A DNA stretch of 64,000 bases from Ornithodoros turicata (Eukaryota > Arthropoda > Arachnida > Ixodida > Argasidae): the NCBI RefSeq assembly GCF_037126465.1, contig NW_026999326.1, positions 310,001 to 374,000 on the forward strand, given 5' to 3'. The translations under genes were made by a program, and so were the position numbers. Below, one piece after another: positions 10,861-22,559 of the stretch. The first letter of the stretch is position 1. Every line of letters begins with the position of its first letter. The notes beneath the pieces are model-generated. The model was not told where the DNA came from and ran no database searches. It saw only the letters and a program-made list of their open reading frames with translations.

Positions 10861-13134
10861 AGCCTACCAGCCCCAGGCTAAATCTATCTTATGGTAACAG
10901 TTTCAATATCCCACAGTTAAACTTATATTATCTCATCTAGAGATTAGAGGGAGTAGCAGTTGGGTCTAGCGATGAGTGGAATTGCAGTTGGAGCCTGTTA
11001 GGGAGCTCTAGACATAAGTGACCAATGAGAGGCTTGTAGTCAGATGGGCCAATGAGCACAACCACTTGTAGTTAGATGAACTGACAGCAGTTGGTGTCTA
11101 TCGAGGGAGCTGAGTGAGCAATGAGTGCAAGAAATGACCAGGAGTAATGAATTCTCTGATGCAGCTGAACCAGGAGGCTGTTGTACCAAATAAAGGTTGA
11201 AATCAACAATTGTCGTGTGTCTTGTCTGATGCTGCTGCATTGTGGTTTAGGAGCAACAGGCTAGCCAATCACTGTTCAGTAGGCTTAGCGTGGACCAATC
11301 AGGGTCAGACATCGGTAGGCTTCGGTGTGAAGGGACAATCAGTAGGCTTACCATGGTTCGGGTTAGAAGTCAGTAGGCTTAGAATGGACCAATCAGCATG
11401 AAGTAGGCAGAGCTGGCGAAGAGTTGCGCCATCTGGTGTCAGTGGGCTTAGAACGGGCCAGTGAGGGCCAATCGGTAGCGGCCAATTAGAGTGTTTAGAA
11501 AGTCTGGTAGAGTGATCAGTAGGCTTAGCGTGGACTGGCTTAGAAGTCAGCAGTGGGAACGCAAAGTGGGTAGAGCCAGTAAAGAGTTGCGGCACGAGGT
11601 AAGTAGCATGGACCAATCAGGGCCAACCACAGCAGAACCAAGCTGTGCCCTATGACGCAGCTGAACCAGTAGCATAATTTCTATTAAATGTGTAGAGAAC
11701 CTTCTTCGGTGCCGTCAGAGCATGTACGTTGTGAACCAATGAGCAGCAGGGTGGAGGCATGCGGTTAGCACAGGCCAATAGCAGTTGGCCCCCGCTAAAC
11801 TTATCTTATGGTAAAAGTTACAATCTCCCACAGTTAAATTTATGTGTGAGTGACCAATGAGTGGCTTGCAGTTCAATGGATCAATAGGAGTGGGTGAGTG
11901 ACCACTTGCTGTTAGATGCACCAATCGGAGTTGGAGCCTATGAGGGAGCTGTGACCAACTAGAACCAATAAGGAGCTGGGTGAGGGGCCACTTGCAGTCA
12001 GATGGACTAACGAGCAGACCACTTGCAGTTAGATGAACCAATAACAGTTGGAATCGACCGAGGGAGCTGAGTGAGCAATGAGCGTGAGAGATGACCGGGA
12101 CCAATGATCTCTCTGATGCAGCTGAACCATCCCACAGCTGGACTAGGAGGCTGTTGTACCAAATAAAGGTTAAAATCAACAATTGTCGTGTGTCTTGTCT
12201 GAAGCTGCTGCCTGGCTTAGGAGCGACAAATTCAGGTTAGCCAATCACCGTTCAGTAGGCTGGACCAATCAGGGCCAGCCATCGGTAGGCTTAGAATGGA
12301 CCAATCGTTGTGAAGGGCCAATCAGCGCGAAAGAGTTCCGCCATCTGGTGTCAGTGGGCTTAGAATGGGCCAGCGAGGGCTAATCGGTAGGCTTCCATTG
12401 GGGACGGCCAATCAGAGCGTCAGGAAAGTCTGGGAGGGTGATCAGTAGGCTTTGGCTTAGACATCTGAATCAGTAGGCTTAGAATGAACCAATCAGCATG
12501 AAGTGGGCGGAAAGTTGCACGCCACAAGGTAAGTTTGAACATCTGAGATAAAGCCGCAGCAGGGTTACTGCCATTTGGCGGGCGCTAATGAAGGCTATGT
12601 TCAGCGAGCCAATCAGTGAGCTTAGAACGGGCCAATCGGTAGGCCTAAATTGGGGACGGCCAATCAGAGGGCTGGAAAATGTGGAGAGTGATCAGTAGGC
12701 TTAGAATGGACCAATCAGCGGAGCCGGTTAGTTAGCATAAAGGGGCGGAGCTGTGCTCAGCCATATGCATGCACCAATCAGCGTGAAGTGGGCGGAGCCG
12801 AGTAATTAGCATAAAAGGGCAGAGCTACAGTCAACCAATCAATGATCAGTAGGCTTAACACGGGCCATTCAGCGTGAACTGGGCGGAGCCAAGCATAAAG
12901 GAGCGGAGCTATGGTCAGCCAATCAAATATCAGTAGGCTTAGCATGGGCCAATCAACGTGAAGTGGGCGGAGCTAATGGCGGCCAATCAGATGGCTTTGG
13001 ATTTGGCTTATGTTGGGTTGGAACTGGATTGTGTTGGATTAGAACTGGATTATGGTTTAGAATTGGATTCGAATTGGGTTGGAATTGGATTAGATAAACC
13101 TCTTGGCTCTAGGACACATTTCTATACTACTAAT
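10714..13134 (-). repeat. Right arm of giant inverted repeat
   Basis: Reverse complement of the left arm. On this strand I count about 30 CCAAT pentamers between 11020 and 13000, all in one direction, many within CCAATCAGCG followed by TGAAGTGGGCGGAGC. TTAGCATAAA is seen at about 12733 and 12808. Two copies of ACCAAATAAAGGTT before ATTGTCGTGT (11209 and 12182) mark a 973-bp internal tandem duplication. The outer end carries a short minisatellite of GGATTAGAACTGGATT-type steps (about 12995-13100). Confidence 0.8.
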
Positions 13135-13324
13135 ATTGTAGGCGCGTGGATATAGGTTCCGTTGAGGAAACTTTCCTTTAACTGTCACATTTAAATGCTG
13201 AACAATTCAGCAAAAATATTAACCACGAAAAGTCCAACAAATTAACGCTAAGGGAAAAGACGAACGTGCAAAAAAAGTTGTTTACATGGCAGTACTGGAA
13301 ACGACGGAATCTCGTGGTGGTGGT

Positions 13325-13480
13325 TCATCGTCCATGCTGTCCTAAGTTCCAATGAGGCTCACAGCTATATAAAGCCTTGCACCACTCGCGTATGGAAGCG
13401 TATACCCGCGGATATCCGCAAGAAACTTCTAGGTTCGGATGAAATATGGACGCTTGTTGTGATCTGCGGATCGGACGTGG
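13325..13480. repeat. Degenerate GGATATCCGC repeat, copy 1
   Basis: Contains CCCGCGGATATCCGCAAG and flanking GGATCGG/CGGATGAAA steps that closely resemble the stretch at 49720-49815 (TTGCGGATATCCG, CATCCGAATCCGC). Both encode the same short peptide in one frame, which reflects repeat homology and not a gene. Confidence 0.55.
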
Positions 13481-16400
13481 ATAGCGCCGGATCAGGAGCG
13501 GGTCAGACTCGGATAAACCGCGAGATTGCGCCATCAGTTTGCTTCACATTACTCCATTCCCACTCCTAGTGACAGTCGCTTACTCCCTCTTGCTTCCTGA
13601 AGTTGTAATGTAACTCCATCACAGCAAATAGGTACTCCCACTTGCGGGCCAAATTTTAATGGACAAGTGATGTGGTGACATCCCTCTCCTTCGCCTGCGG
13701 TAACTTTCGGGTTATAAACTTGTGTACTACAGTGCAGTGATATATATTGCATCATTTTTGTTGCATATTCCATGATTTTAGACTAAGACTCTCACTTGGT
13801 TAAGTTCTCACCCTTACGTGGGAGTCTAGCGTGAAATGTGACCATCTGACACAACTAATTACGTCGAATACTTCAACCGGTGGTGACCGCGTTGGTTCCG
13901 AATTATGGTTACTGCAGGAACCTCAGTTGTTGACTTTGTAGGGAAAAACAAAATTAATCAGTAAATTACGGGTATGGGGAATAGTAGACCAAAACGATGA
14001 AGAATGGAAGTTGATGAAGATGAAGTTAACGAAGATTGGCTCACTAATTCTATGACTCATCTAATCAGTCAACACTACGAGCTCGGATGTCCTTTTTTTT
14101 CAGTAGGTAAGTAGTTCCGTGGGATTACACAAGTTTCTTAGATGGAGGTATCACACCCCACGACTCTTATAACCACGAGTTGCTTATAACCGGACACACA
14201 GATATTCCTCAGACAGAAATTTCACAGAGGATTACAAAGCAGCTGCAGCGGCACTGACATAATGTCAGCATGATACCTGTAACTGATGTCATGGTTACTC
14301 AGGGTAAATGGAGTAAATTGGAAATCCTTCGCGGAGGGTGTGTGTTTGACTGCAAAAGGGAGTGCTCCAAGGGACAACCCATTTGCTCCCTTAAAGGAGT
14401 TGTGATGACACTATTTTTACTCAGAATGCAGGACAAATGTGGGCACTAGTAAGAGAGGAAGATAGGATGACAGCGGTTTTAAGTCAAACTTGATCGATCA
14501 ATTCGAGCCATCTGACATAAAGGGCATCGTACACTGTCCTATCTGCTTATTGCATTGGAGATAATGGAGCAGACGAAGGGTACTATGACGCCGTAGGGGT
14601 ACTAGGTCGCCGTAGGGGTACGACGAAGGGTACTACGATGCCGTAGTTTGTTGCACAGTATTTTTTCTTCTTCTTTCTGTTGTCCGAACAATTGCCAGTT
14701 TTTAAATATCAGCTACGCCGATTTCCCGATGTGTTGAAACGGTTGTAATATTCAGGACGAGCACATCCAACTACCCCGAAATGCACCTTCGTTTTTCAGT
14801 TTTGTCTTCCTATTACGAAAATTAATCAATCAAAGAAACAAAAACTAGCCATGGGCGCAGCCATTTTCGTGATGTACATGGGTAGATCTACGTAGATAGA
14901 GAATCGCGCTTCTGATTGGGTGAACTGAGGCTTTCTCCCTCAAGCCTTTCTCCGCGACTTTCCTGGAGGCTTCTCCTGCTTGCGAGAAAATCCAGTTAAT
15001 GCGGCTGGTCGTTTCGCCGAGGCTAGCGGACAATGGAAACAACACCTGCAAACCCATCTCAACAACATTTCGTTGGTCTTAACAACAGTGCTTATCTTGC
15101 AGACCGCGGCGCACTATGTTGATGAAAAGCGCTTATGCATTTTTGCATGTTTACTTGAGAGTGCATTGCTCTATCCACACAAGCAATCTTTTACTCACAA
15201 TATTTGCCCAAACGAAAACGTAGGGATCCACATTATACTGCTTTTGCGTGAGTCATAGTATCTTCAAATCATGTATAAGTGCTGTTTGCTGGACCCAACA
15301 GATTTAATCAAGGGTAGCGCCACATTTCTCACTTGTTGGAAAATGCTAACATCACCAAAATAGAGAACATTACACGCTGCTATGTACACCACATGTTCAA
15401 CCTGGCAGCACTTCCGATACCTTATTTTTTTTACGGCATGTGCTTAAAATGGAACATGCCATTCAAGTGACTTTGCTACCAAATTCGTCGGCGACAAAGC
15501 GTATATACCTTGTCACGAACCTGGTAAGCCCGGTGGAAATGGTTGGCACTGTCCTCTGCCCTATACGGTACACTTTGTAGAAGAATACACAGAGTGCAAA
15601 TGTTCTCCTGGTCCACAAATGCCCTGTCGAAACTGAAAGATCCTTAGCAAAATGGGGAAGCTTGGACTTGCTTCTCCAGAGAAACAAATGTGAAACCACA
15701 GCGCTCATCGTAAATAACTGCATGCTCAGCAACTAAAACGGGTGATGCCGAAGACCTAATCGAGATCCATTGTAATAGGGGTAAAATATTCCCAAAATAT
15801 GCCATAGCATAAGGAGCTATAATGGCAGACAAGGCACATCCCAATAGAGCTTCCCATGTTTTTTGAAGAGAGATATACGTCTAAAAACTTCAATATTTCT
15901 AGCTTACAAGGAAGTAAAGATCCTTTGCACCGTATTAAAGTCACTTTGAAAGTAAAATGCCAGGAAATTTGTGAGATTCAGCCGTTGTGTTTAGTTAAGT
16001 TGGTCATCTACTGCCCCCATAATTTTAATCACCATTACTGGAATTTCTACAAACCAGGAGCTTCGCCTCTAGTATACTATCGCATACAAATGTAATAGAT
16101 TCTATGGATGGTCTAATAATAATAATCAGGGAGTATAACCGCAAAAAAATATGTTTGCGGTTCGGGTTCGGATTCGCGTTACTAGGATTTCTAAAATCTA
16201 TAATCTTCTATAAATCTAACCAATGAGATACATTCGGAATCAGTAATGAAAATAAAAGAACAATGCACCCGCTAGAGACCAACGTCACCTTCTTTCCACA
16301 ACGGAGACTCTAAAAGGTGAAGCATTAACTGACACATGGTGTCTTTTCCTTTTCTTTCTATGTGATGGCATTTGCACCACATGACTGACTTGTCAAACTA

Positions 16401-17399
16401 ACATTACGCGGCTTACCTACATCAGCTGCCTTGTCCTGCCTCTGCAAGCTGCAGATAAAGTTGGCACAGCACTCCGGTCGCAAATCTTGGGCTTCATGTG
16501 AAAACTCCTAATTGCTCTTCAAGTTGCGAGTTGCTTGCGTAACATTCATGGCCGAAATGAACGAAGCAATTCGCAGCTTTCGAAAGTGGCACCTTGCCGG
16601 AGCTATAAGCGATTGCTCCAGTCCAATAGCTTTTCCTTTCGTCTATCGGAAACTTGTGGTTTGAAACATTTGAACTGCACGCTGAATTGTTGTTGCAAGC
16701 GGGAGTGAAACACGCATTCAATTTCGGCTCGCAGCACAGAACACGAAAGGAATGCACTGGCCTAGCAAATGCATTGCAGCCTAGGAACGCAAAACTCACG
16801 TTCCTCGTGGTTCAATGAAGTCACAGAAATATAATTAGGCACTAATAGCGAACTCTTGCATCCCTACCACAATCTGCGCAGCAGCAGGCACCCCGGCCAC
16901 CCGTCCAGCTCGGCGGAACAAACCAAGCCAAATGTCATGCCAAGCCGAAACGTCCCTGACCACGAGTGTGATGTCAACAGAGGGTTGTCGGAGAGCAAGA
17001 CGGGATGTCAGTGAAACTAAAAACTCCGTTTTTCACACAAAAAAAGAAACGCGAATAATTTGGGTTCAGTATTTTGCATACATAATCAGTGTTCCCTAAT
17101 GAAGATGCCGTGTGAGTCCTATTCCATTCTGTAACATTCCAAAATCGGCGTAGCTCAGCTTTAAGCGCACTCGTGCGGTAGAGGAGATTTTGTTGTGCAC
17201 CAGTGGCATCAATTGAACTGCTGGTGTCTTACGATTTCTTCCTTGCTACTGTTTCAGATGCCATGAACAAGTAAAGAGACAATGCTGTGCAAGATGAGAA
17301 AGAAAAGGCAATAAGGAAAGGTGCGTTCCGTGCACAATATACGTGGATTGCTAAATGACCTCAATAAAAAGTAAATAAAATGTAAACAAGTCAAATATG
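13481..17399. other. Unassigned DNA
   Basis: No gene or element is supported. A short degenerate tandem of GACGAAGGGTACTA/GCCGTAGGGGTAC steps lies at 14572-14647. At 16408-16431 the minus strand reads TGTAGGTAAGC, a good splice-donor consensus, but the frame upstream of it is interrupted by stops. A Cys-containing minus-strand frame at 16494-16799 matches nothing I know. Confidence 0.4.
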
Positions 17400-17725
17400 T
17401 GCAGCGTATGGTTTCACATCATCCCAAGGTGTTCTGCTGCTGCTGTGGTGTCAACCCATGGGCATGCTATTATTGAGTTACCCGCACGGGAAACATGAGA
17501 CCCCGCAAAAATATGGGGCCCTACGTGGATGCCGGACCACCTATCAATATGGGGCGTGGGATCCTCCATAAATACATTATGTGGGATCCCACATCGATAC
17601 ATCATCTGCGACTGCACGTTTATCTGGGATGTGGGAAGCATCGCATATTGATGAGGGACGTGGGATTCAGCATCAATATGCGATCTGGGATCTTACATCA
17701 GAATCCCATATCGAACGTTTGTGTG
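17400..17725. repeat. Degenerate GTGGGATCCCAC / ATCAATATG repeat
   Basis: Variants of CACATCAATATGGG and GATGTGGGATC recur about ten times over 300 bp, including a perfect GTGGGATCCCAC palindrome at 17581-17592. The order and orientation vary, so this is a decayed short-period repeat. Frames through it are not genes. Confidence 0.6.
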
Positions 17726-18662
17726 TTTGTTGGATTTTTGAGATAATCAGTCAGCTGTGCTGTGATTAAGCAATATAGCATTACATCCTGACTGCTCTAA
17801 GAACACGCGCCTGGAGTCCGCTACTAATCCTCGGGTATAACAGGCTAGGAAATTTCAGGGGAGAAAAGAGCACAAGCCTAATGAGACTAGACATATTTGG
17901 GCATTCCTTGGTGCTTTTTGAAATATAACATGTTTAAAAAAGAATACGAAGAAAATGAAAAAAAAAGAAACGATGAAGCACACTGTAAGCCTTCATTTTT
18001 ACACGATTGTGATTTGAAGTAACGCAATCCTATATATGACCAATTAAACAAATGCAAAATGTAGAAATAAAACGTGAAATCATCTGTAACTTTCAGAATG
18101 TAACTTTACTCCATCATGTAATCGAATCCCATATTGTGATAGAGAATGATTATTAGTTGCCAGCGAAGGAAACAATACAAAAAAGCACTCTAACCATGCC
18201 TTGGGAGAACTGAAATGATAACTGACCAAGTCATCGTGCTGCCGCTTGCTGTGCTTAACAAGGGAGTCGAACCGCAACATTTATCGGCTCGGTTCCGGTC
18301 TAGTTTCGACGATAGAAGTTCAGTTCCGGTTCAGCTCCGGAAGACAACTATAATGGTTCCCAACCGTTTTTTTTTTAACTGTTCAGTTCACCAACCTATT
18401 TAAGGGACCACGGGTGGGAATGAAGCACATCAGGCAGGTGAAAGCACACATCTGCTTGTGTCGTAGAGTGCTTGAAGTGGACAGGAACGCGTCAACGGAA
18501 GCTCAAGATATTGAAAGATTTTGCGCGATGTGAAAGACAAGATGAGTAGTCGTTACAACCAGCAGCATCCATGAGTTACCGTTTTGGGTTGTCTCTCCCG
18601 GCACGTGGTTCATGTCGCGATGGTCAACGAATCCACCGGGTTGTTCGCAGAATCTCGCCAGG
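17726..18662. other. Unassigned DNA with GGTTCCGG-type repeat
   Basis: No gene seen. At about 18285-18385 CGGTTCCGGT and GTTCAGTTCCGG recur, similar to strings at 28290-28345 and 29060-29150, suggesting one dispersed repeat family. The rest shows nothing recognisable. Confidence 0.4.
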
Positions 18663-19340
18663 TAGTTTAATTTATAATCGACCAAGGGGCGCCGGTGACA
18701 TTTTTGTTTTCTTCGGGAAAAAAATAAATGTTATTTCTAATCCAAACAGAAGCAAAACAAGCATAGTCGCAGGTCCCTGCGATATTTCGTTCTCGGTCGG
18801 GAATGCTCCAAGAAAATGAGCGCGATTTGGGCAGATCCAGCGTTTCCAAATTTGGCGCGCTGGATCCTCCGAACGGCTGCTTTATTCTCAAAGCAAATTT
18901 TTTAACTGGCACAATGGGTGCTGAAGATTTGCTTAAGACAAATTCGGTGGCAAAGCCCGAAAAAATTTCGAAATAAAATCGCGAAAACGCCTCCGAGAAC
19001 GTTTGTGGCGCAACTTTACCAATTTCTTATGTGGATCCGCAATTTCCGAATATGACGAAACTTATATGAGATGAAAGAGCTTTTTTTAGTCTTTCGTTTA
19101 GTATATAGCGCGTCATCATACCTTCAAGCATCCGTTCACAGTGACACCGTAATCGCGAAAGGGGGCCAGAAAATCGCTGTTTTCAGGACCGTTTTTCTCA
19201 AAAAGGCCATCTTCAATTTTCTTAATATTTTGTGGAGACATGCCTTGGACACCGCTCTTTAATAGTGTAAAATAAAATTTCTGCTTATTTTATTTTTTTC
19301 GGGGTGTGCAAATTCTTTTCCCGCACCCTAGTCGCTTTTA
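18663..19340. repeat. Left TIR of the 18.7-22.2 kb transposon
   Basis: Pairs with 21500-22194. Good matches include ACGAAACTTATATGAGATGAAA versus its complement near 21770, and the block reading CATGCCTTGGACACCGCTCTT near 19240. Confidence 0.8.
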
Positions 19341-19344
19341 ATTC

Positions 19345-19807
19345 TAAGTGCCGGAGAATGGTAGTCACAATGGTGCTCTTTTTCTTTCTTTTTTTTTCCT
19401 TGGTGAAAGGTATGACATTACGGGCTGATAAGATAGGTTGACGTGCACCCAAGGATCGATCAAGGATAGTTACTGCAAACATATATTTATTGTTGCCATC
19501 TTCATTACAGTCGAAGCCCCAGCACCAATCGCTTACGAGAAACACCAGTCCCAGGCGGCATTGAATGTTTTTTTTTAATTACTTCACCTGGACACGATGT
19601 GCACCAACCCAGTTTGCACTCTCTTGTTTGCGTTGCGCACAAGCACAATGATTTGAGGTCCCCATGCGTGAAACACTTGTCCGAGACAAGACTCGGTGCA
19701 TTCAGACATAAGTCGTAGTTGGCACAGTAGGTGCAAACGCACTCTTCGCTGAAGGGGCTCATACAGACATGTGACGGGCGAAGGGAATAGAACTTTATCA
19801 GGCTCAT
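19345..19807 (-). pseudogene. Transposon protein, C-terminal Cys-rich part
   Basis: The frame from 19807 reads FYSLRPSHV followed by CVCTYCANYDLCLNA, then spaced Cys residues (SLCLCATQTRECKLGWC, TSCPG). A pattern of F-x2-LRP, then C-x-C-x-YC/H-x-N and L-x-L-x-A recurs in uncharacterised transposon-like proteins of invertebrates that I remember, and suggests a zinc-binding module. The frame continues poorly towards 19345, and the upstream pieces at 19912-20700 lie in other frames. Function (transposase or accessory) is an inference from its place between the TIRs. Confidence 0.5.
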
Positions 19808-19911
19808 TTAGACTTCGGGATGCGCCTCCCGAAACTTGTGGTATGTCTCCCGAATTGTTCGTGACATATAGCGTTTTGCCTCTAAGTTGTCGCCATCTGC
19901 TCCCAGAATTT

Positions 19912-20145
19912 TCACAACATCTCGAAGCTCTGAATTGTACAGTCCAATTTATCGTTCAGGTAATACTCGAGGGCCAACTTCACATTCTCGGGGTCGATAA
20001 CATTCCTGCCAGAGTATTGATCAGGCGTTGCCCATGCTTTGCCGTTTTCCATGAGCCTTTGACTCTTCTTGATCATGTAGGTTGTAGCTTCGGGAATAGC
20101 TTGATGTATTTCAGCTTTGGTGAATGACAAGGGGAGTAAAGTCAA
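19912..20145 (-). pseudogene. Transposon protein, middle part
   Basis: A 77-codon piece containing ATTYMIKKSQRLMENGK and ALEYYLNDKLDCTIQSFEML. It follows 20149-20424 after a short gap and a frameshift and ends in a stop. The text fits a single ancestral protein running from 20700 down to 19500. No catalytic motif could be named. Confidence 0.45.
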
Positions 20146-20148
20146 GAG

Positions 20149-20424
20149 TCAACATCGTTCCTGCATGGTGTTGCTTGGAACATACGCCTTCCGCAAGTTT
20201 TCAAGCAATTCGTCGCGCTGTCTCTTTTCCACAGTTTCTTCCTCCACAGGAAAGTCCACACCGTAAGCGGTACTCAAACGGCGACGAGGTGACCTTGACA
20301 CGGCACTTGCAGTTTCTTTCTGCTTCCGTTTTACGTACAGCACGGCGTGTCTAACTTCTGTAGGCGGTTTTAGTGGGCTGACCCCAGTGTCGTCTTCACA
20401 AATTATCTTCTTCACACTTTGCAT
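20149..20424 (-). pseudogene. Transposon protein, basic linker part
   Basis: A 91-codon piece with a basic stretch (YVKRKQKETASAVSRSPRRR) and a charged helix (EKRQRDELLENLRKAYV). It overlaps the next piece upstream by a frameshift near 20415. The composition resembles the linker between an N-terminal zinc-finger-like region and the body of a transposon protein. Confidence 0.45.
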
Positions 20425-20700
20425 GATTTCAGTCTGATCACAAACTTATGAGTCTTCGGAGCTAGGAGGTGAAGGATCTTGTTGGCTTGAGGGTCCACAA
20501 GCTGCAATCGGAATGCGTTATAGCATTTCACACATATTTCATCCGTATCATCAACACAGTCGGCTTGAGACGCAGGCAAAACAGTCTCTAACAAAGTCGC
20601 ACCGATCAGTGACACAGCCCTGAAGTTCTTATTCCACAGTATTTTCTTCGTGTGTCGCCCACTGTAATCCGAGCAAAACAACCGCTTCTTGCTGTAGACT
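20412..20700 (-). pseudogene. Transposon protein, N-terminal Cys-containing part
   Basis: Reads KKRLFCSDYSGRHTKKILW, then CVDDTDEICVKCYNAFRL, and KTHKFVIRLKSC. The paired cysteines could form a zinc-binding N-terminal domain. There is no obvious ATG at the start; upstream sequence in the same frame has stops. This is the 5'-most recognisable coding piece of the element. Confidence 0.45.
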
Positions 20701-21162
20701 CATTGCCATTGACGTACTCGAAAAGCATGCTATGCCGGCTGCCAAAGGAACTAAACACATAACTGCGATACAAGCGTGTAAAACACCGAGTGTGGAGAGC
20801 AATGAGTGTGGAGAGCTGAAATCACAAAAACCGTTTGACTCGCTGTTCTCATGAAAAGACCGTGGTGTCTTCGGTGAATGACATATTTATGAAATGGACA
20901 GTTGAGAAATAAAGAACCTCGCGTGCACACACAACCCGTGAGGACCAAACTGAATTAGGTGCCTTTGTGTGTCGGCAATAGTCGTGCCCTTGGTATTCCT
21001 AGTTTTGAATGCTTCGACACTGCGCATATTTCGAACCAGAAAGCAAAGTCGCCGATAACGGTTCCCAGACTTGCTTACACAAAGCACCGAGCTCGGAAAC
21101 AAATGGACCCCGCAAAGCGCATGTGAAGATACTTCCATGCGACACTTCCTCTTCTCTCGTAC

Positions 21163-21315
21163 CCCAAGCAGCACAATATACTGAAAGTCGAGTGCAATAG
21201 GGGTGGACGGGTGGGTGGACGGCCTTGAACAGACTCCTGAAACTAAAGAACATTGATAAGACACATACCGTCCACCCCTATTGCACTCGACTTTCGGTAC
21301 ATTGTGCTGCTTGGG
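21163..21315. mobile_element. 152-bp MITE, family 2, copy 1
   Basis: Ends CCCAAGCAGCACAAT and the complement ATTGTGCTGCTTGGG. The TIRs extend inward for about 45 bp through CTGAAAGTCGAGTGCAATAG. It sits inside the larger transposon (18663-22194) and is therefore younger. A full second copy lies at 50706-50858 and a half copy at 35654-35729. Confidence 0.9.
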
Positions 21316-21499
21316 ACAGCTTCACCTTGAAGTGGCTTATCTAGGATTAACCCTATCGGTAGAGGTGGGTGGGCTACAGAGTGCACTTTTGTTTAAGTGG
21401 TAATAGTCTACGTTGATCTTGGTTTTGTCAGCCTCTAATGACATAGCCTTCAGGAGAAGGTAAACGGGTAAAAAACGCGATTCTCTGACTCATAGGATC

Positions 21500-22194
21500 T
21501 AAAAGCGACCAGGGCGCGGGAAAATAAGTTGCGCACCCTGAAGAAATAAAATAAGCAGAAATTTTATTTTATAATGTCAAAGAGCGGTGTCCAAGGCATG
21601 TCTTCACAAAATATAAACAAAATTGAAGATGGCCTTTTTGAGAAAAACGGTCCTGAAAACAGCGATTTTCTTGCACCCCTTCGCGATTACGGCGTCACAG
21701 TAGACGGATGCCTGTGAGGTATGTTAACGCACTATGTACTAAACGAAAGAGTAAAAAAAGATATTTCATCTCATATAAGTTTCGTCATGTTCGGAAATCG
21801 TGGTGCCACGTAAAAAAATTGGCAAAGTTGCGCTACGAACGTCCTCGGAGGCGTTTTCGCGATTTTTTTTCGAAACTTTTTCGGGCTTTGACAGCGAATT
21901 TAATTGTCTGAAGCGAATCTTCGCCACCCATTCTGCCAGTGAAAAAAAATTCTTTCAGGAGAAAGCAGCCGTTCTGAGGATCCAGCGCGCCAAAATTTGA
22001 AAAGCTGGAACTGCCCAAATCGCGTTCATTTACTTGGAGCCTCGCCCACCGAGAACGAAACATCGCAGAGACCTGCAACTAGGCTTGTTTTGCTTCTTTT
22101 TGCATTAGGAATAACATGTAGTTTTTCAATGATGTCAAAAATTCAAATTTCAAAAATGTCAATGGCGCCCCTTGGTAGATTATAAATGGAACTG
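21500..22194. repeat. Right TIR of the 18.7-22.2 kb transposon
   Basis: Inverted copy of 18663-19340. It carries several indels against the left TIR, including an expanded AAATTTGAA/TTTTTGAC stretch near 22125-22160. Confidence 0.8.
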
Positions 22195-22559
22195 CCCAAC
22201 AGTTAATCAAGCCTGGTACCTTGGCCAGAGTCATTTAAGTCATTGAAGTTATTGATTGCCAGTCAGGAGAATCGAATACACGTTAAGAAGCAAATGAGAC
22301 TTAATGGGAGCTGGGTTGGAATGTTGCGATTCCGAGACTGGGGTCTTTATGTAAAAGACGCGTTATCGTTCCATCACTGACTGCCTCCGTGCTACCATGA
22401 CGCCGTTAGAGTGAAGTGTCTGTGATAGACAGATCGAGAGAGCATGGGCAAGAGCAAGTGGAAATAGAAAAAAACGACGATAACACCTGAGACACGGAAC
22501 AGAAAAGAGACAACACGACACGTTCTCAAACAGCAACGCATTTAATGACAGCCTACACT
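22195..22559. other. Short unassigned stretch
   Basis: Nothing recognised with confidence. It may include the 3' UTR of the minus-strand Penelope-like fragment immediately to the right. Confidence 0.35.

Larger units (their letters stand above)
6440..13134. mobile_element. Giant inverted-repeat element with CCAAT-box arrays
   Basis: Two arms (6440-8905 and 10714-13134) are reverse complements of each other along about 2.4 kb, separated by a 1.8 kb spacer. The outer ends match as ATTAGTAGTATAGAAA and its complement; the inner ends match as CTGCCATTGCATTGGTGA and its complement. The arms differ by scattered substitutions and indels, more towards the outside, which argues against an assembly artefact and for an old duplication or a TIR transposon with very long TIRs. 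No transposase was recognised and no clear target-site duplication was found, so element class is open. An alternative is an inverted segmental duplication of a satellite-like repeat. Confidence 0.7.
18663..22194 (-). mobile_element. DNA transposon with ~0.7 kb TIRs, superfamily unassigned
   Basis: Arms 18663-19340 and 21500-22194 are inverted copies of each other with moderate divergence. They share TTTATAATC at the ends, CCAAGGGGCGCC just inside, and TGCTTATTTTATTT and GTCGCTTTTA at the inner edges. The core holds minus-strand coding pieces broken by frameshifts (19505-20700) and a small MITE inserted at 21163-21315. TIRs this long occur in several superfamilies. I could not assign one from the protein pieces, and the TSD is unclear. 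The element is dead as read here. Confidence 0.75.

Noticed and set aside
16408..16799. Exon on the minus strand before a GTAAGC donor, with Cys-rich frame
   Set aside because: The donor is not in frame with the Cys-containing reading frame, and the frame that reaches it has a close upstream stop.
14690..17170. Large element with ends around AGCTACGCCGATT
   Set aside because: Only about 13 bp match between the two sides, which is too little to claim terminal inverted repeats.
17150..17200. tRNA-like string GGCGTAGCTCAGC suggesting a tRNA or SINE head
   Set aside because: Only a partial A box is present. No B box and no cloverleaf could be drawn.
17400..17725. CRISPR-like regular repeats
   Set aside because: Unit length and order vary, spacers are not unique, and the genome is eukaryotic. 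It is a decayed short-period repeat.
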